DNA from: Glandiceps talaboti
Lineage: Eukaryota; Hemichordata; Enteropneusta; Spengelidae
Assembly (NCBI RefSeq): GCF_964340395.1
Contig: NC_135557.1
Location: 15,077,367 to 15,141,366 of the forward strand
DNA: 64,000 nucleotides
Reading direction: 5' to 3'
Shown here: in pieces, positions 61,030-64,000 of the stretch
Layout: every line of letters begins with the position of its first letter
Position numbering within the stretch: position 1 is the stretch's first letter
Notes under the pieces: generated by a model
The model's database searches: none
Told to the model about the DNA's origin: nothing
The model's input: the letters and a program-made list of their open reading frames with translations, nothing else
Position numbers and translations under genes: made by a program

Positions 61030-63060
61030 GTATTTATAACATATATGTACAAGTCAGTTGTTGCGAGGGAAAGCCCCGGTAAGCTGTACATATATCTTGT
61101 GAAACATTTTAGTTCATTTATAAGCGTTATTAACGTATTTAGTATCTAAATAGAAAACATACAAAACACGTGGAATCGTTCATTTTATAGTAATGCTGGG
61201 TTTCGTAAGAGTATTCACGTAATAAGCCCGGAAGATGAAATGGCATTAGCATTTGAAAATTATGGTTCGTAGCTACGTCGTGTACATGCTTAGCTACTTA
61301 TTGATTTTTGCATATTGTTTTTTTTAATGATCAAAATGTAAATTGGTGTGTCGATTAGTCGAACTGTCATCACTGAAATATTTAGCACTGATAAATGCAT
61401 TGATTAGTCAACCTCTCATGATGAAAACATCTTAATAGTCGTCAACTATTAATAAACTTAATCTTAATACAAAACTGTATACAAATATTACAGCAAGAAT
61501 AAAAATCTAAACTTTATGTTTGTAAGTTCCTATATGGTCATGTATGTATATATTTTGAAACAAATTCTACATCGACTTGAGCAATATTATATTCAGATAC
61601 ATCAGTTGCTATCACGGCAGGTGTTTTGTGATGTTATTTTGAACAACTTCTGAATCATATATAGATTTGGGTTTTCAATGTTCTCAATTAGCGAGCATTT
61701 TATATTATAATCGTCAAATTTCGGTTATCGCTTTTAAGTACTAAAAGTACTACAAATGTACTATCCGATTTTTTTTTCAAAAGTTGGATAGTATTATCGC
61801 ACTGTAATTTACATTATTTTTTGTCCATTTTTCAGATATTACTTATTTTAACAATAAACTTTTGAAAATATTAATATGATGATTTAATATTTGTACATGA
61901 GTAAATATAATTTTTTACTCGTCTTCTACATTGGTTATTATTTTCTTCACTATGAATATCTTTTTAGTCAATATAAAGCGGCGGAAAAAATTAAAACGTA
62001 ATTTTTGGACGTTCGAAGACGGTATACATATTCTAGCTACCCGTTTCAATTCCCGTTCAACGGCTATGTTTGATAAAACCACGTAGATCTAGAAATCAAT
62101 AAGAAACTGCATGTTCCTCACTTAAGTAGCAAGATCACAACGTCTTGCTACATTTTGTCTAAAATGAAACAATTCACTTGAATACATTGTAACTAGACGC
62201 AGACAAGCGGGTGCCAATGTTTTGACGTCTGAATTTGATGTCTGCTTGCAATTATGGCATGTTAGTTCATGTTATTTAGACAAAATGTCGCAATAAACTG
62301 TATTTCTCCAATCTTGCTATCCTAAAGTGTAGCGTGACGTTCAGTTTGTTATTGGTTTTTGCGTGGTTGTAGCAAAAACGAACCGATGAACGATGATTGG
62401 AAATGAGCTGTAATGATAATGTAAAACTATTCAATGTAAAATGAGTCTTTTTGTCTCAGATAATTGTTGCAGATATGACCCTAATCAATTTTCCAATATT
62501 TCGGGTAATCTTCATATTGAACACCAGTAAAAAGTTAAACACAAATTGATATCAAATTGCAAATAGTAATTAACGATGAAATTAAAACAAAGAATCAAAA
62601 AAACTATCGGTAAATGTCATCGACGTTTTGGAGAAATTTATTTTAAGTTCATGCCATTTTTGGAAATGACAAAAACAAAGACAACCTTTGGATAGTACTG
62701 ACAAAAATATGTCTAAATATGAAATAAATTAATTTTTTCCGTAATAACATATCAAAATACAAGAAGAATGGATTCAATTGTCATTAGTCAAAGCCTACTG
62801 CGTCATCTTCGGAAATTTTACGGCAGAGTGTCACCAATTCGACGGACCATGATCGCAAAGTTAACAAGCTAATATTAAGAAAATTAAGCATGGCTAATTT
62901 TTAAAAAAAGTGTAACAAAATTGGTAGTAACGCCACAATAGTTATAACTGGAGTATTTAATGGGTTAGTTTTGCTAGCTACATAAGGTTATTTATAAACG
63001 TCTCAGTTTTGTTATCTTGAAGTTCAATCACCTATCTATAGAGACGAGTTTGTGCGAATA
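61030..63060. other. Very AT-rich DNA, no gene seen
   Basis: No frame above chance length and no repeat family recognised. Segments around 62120-62335 share words (CTTGCTACATTTTGTC, TAGCAAGAT-like, AAAGTGTAGC) with 59440-59660, hinting at an old dispersed element. Confidence 0.4.
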
Positions 63061-63063
63061 AGT

Positions 63064-63525
<462 letters not shown>

Positions 63526-64000
63526 ATAGAGACGGAGATCTAGAGATTAGGCATCACTATGTCCAATGCATCAACGCTATTCAGTTTCATATATATTACG
63601 CACACTTGTTACCAGAATAATGTACATTGAATAATGACAGAACAGATATCGACAGTTTTTTAGCACCATCAACCTTTTCACGATTCGCAGAGAATCACCA
63701 TGACACAGCAATCGTATATCTGTAATTATCAATGACCTCAATGATTTTTTGAGGAAACAATTGTTTTTCAGTAACGCCAATCTCTATTTTCGCTGAGAAA
63801 AGTTGTTCAACTTTGAACAATCTTGGTGTTAGTGACGAGTTTTCTAACTCAAATTCTATAACATCAATGGTTCAATGTTAGGTTGTTGGGGTTTTTTTTG
63901 GAAAAAAGGAATCGCTGTTAGTAACACGTCATTTCCAGTAGTAGAAGAAAACCCAAGGTGAAACAGGAAACAGTGACTTGATTCAAAAAGTTAGTAAAGA
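63526..64000. other. Window end, no gene seen
   Basis: A minus-strand frame of 67 codons at 63577-63780 has no motif. Nothing else recognised. Confidence 0.4.

Overview
This is AT-rich, repeat-laden animal DNA with introns, sparse genes, many mobile elements and long microsatellites. A sialyltransferase of the ST6Gal type, Penelope-like retroelements with hammerhead ribozymes and a KIAA1958-like recombinase suggest a marine invertebrate, most likely a deuterostome such as a hemichordate, echinoderm or amphioxus. That assignment is inference; nothing in the window fixes the species.

Layout. 1-8 kb: microsatellites, an intact 525-residue Crypton-type tyrosine recombinase ORF (minus), and the first coding exon of a type II membrane protein (minus, 5531-5945) that resembles four-jointed (FJX1). 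The rest of that gene would lie off the left edge. 8-30 kb: no host coding gene recognised. It holds microsatellites, dispersed repeats, two PIF/Harbinger-like elements with TWA target duplications (10298-11966 and 27382-29889) and a candidate non-coding 5' exon (about 13.0-13.2 kb). 30.7-36.9 kb: ST6Gal copy 1 (plus, four coding exons, 416 residues). 40.3-40.6 kb: an orphan immunoglobulin exon (minus). 43.2-46.6 kb: ST6Gal copy 2 (plus, same four exons, 416 residues). 48.3-50.3 kb: a 5'-truncated Penelope-like element in a fold-back arrangement. 51.1-60.6 kb: exons of a minus-strand immunoglobulin-domain gene with a very basic C-terminus. 61-64 kb: AT-rich DNA and microsatellites with no gene seen.

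The central event is a tandem duplication. Blocks around 8.57-8.86, 12.96-13.3, 30.7-38.1 and 39.9-40.7 kb recur in the same order and orientation around 41.05-41.36, 41.93-42.3, 43.1-48.2 and 51.7-52.45 kb. It gave two intact ST6Gal genes and a stray copy of one Ig exon. The repeat unit appears to end inside a GA/CAGA/CATA microsatellite in the Ig gene's intron. Copy 1 later gained more insertions: Penelope fragments in its first coding intron and a palindromic MITE in its third.

The most notable non-coding signals are hammerhead ribozymes in the Penelope-like terminal sequences. Three copies of one family show a compensatory change in stem I, and a second, different family lies at 31748-31787. 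All gene calls come from reading motifs, splice sites and frames by eye; no database search was run.
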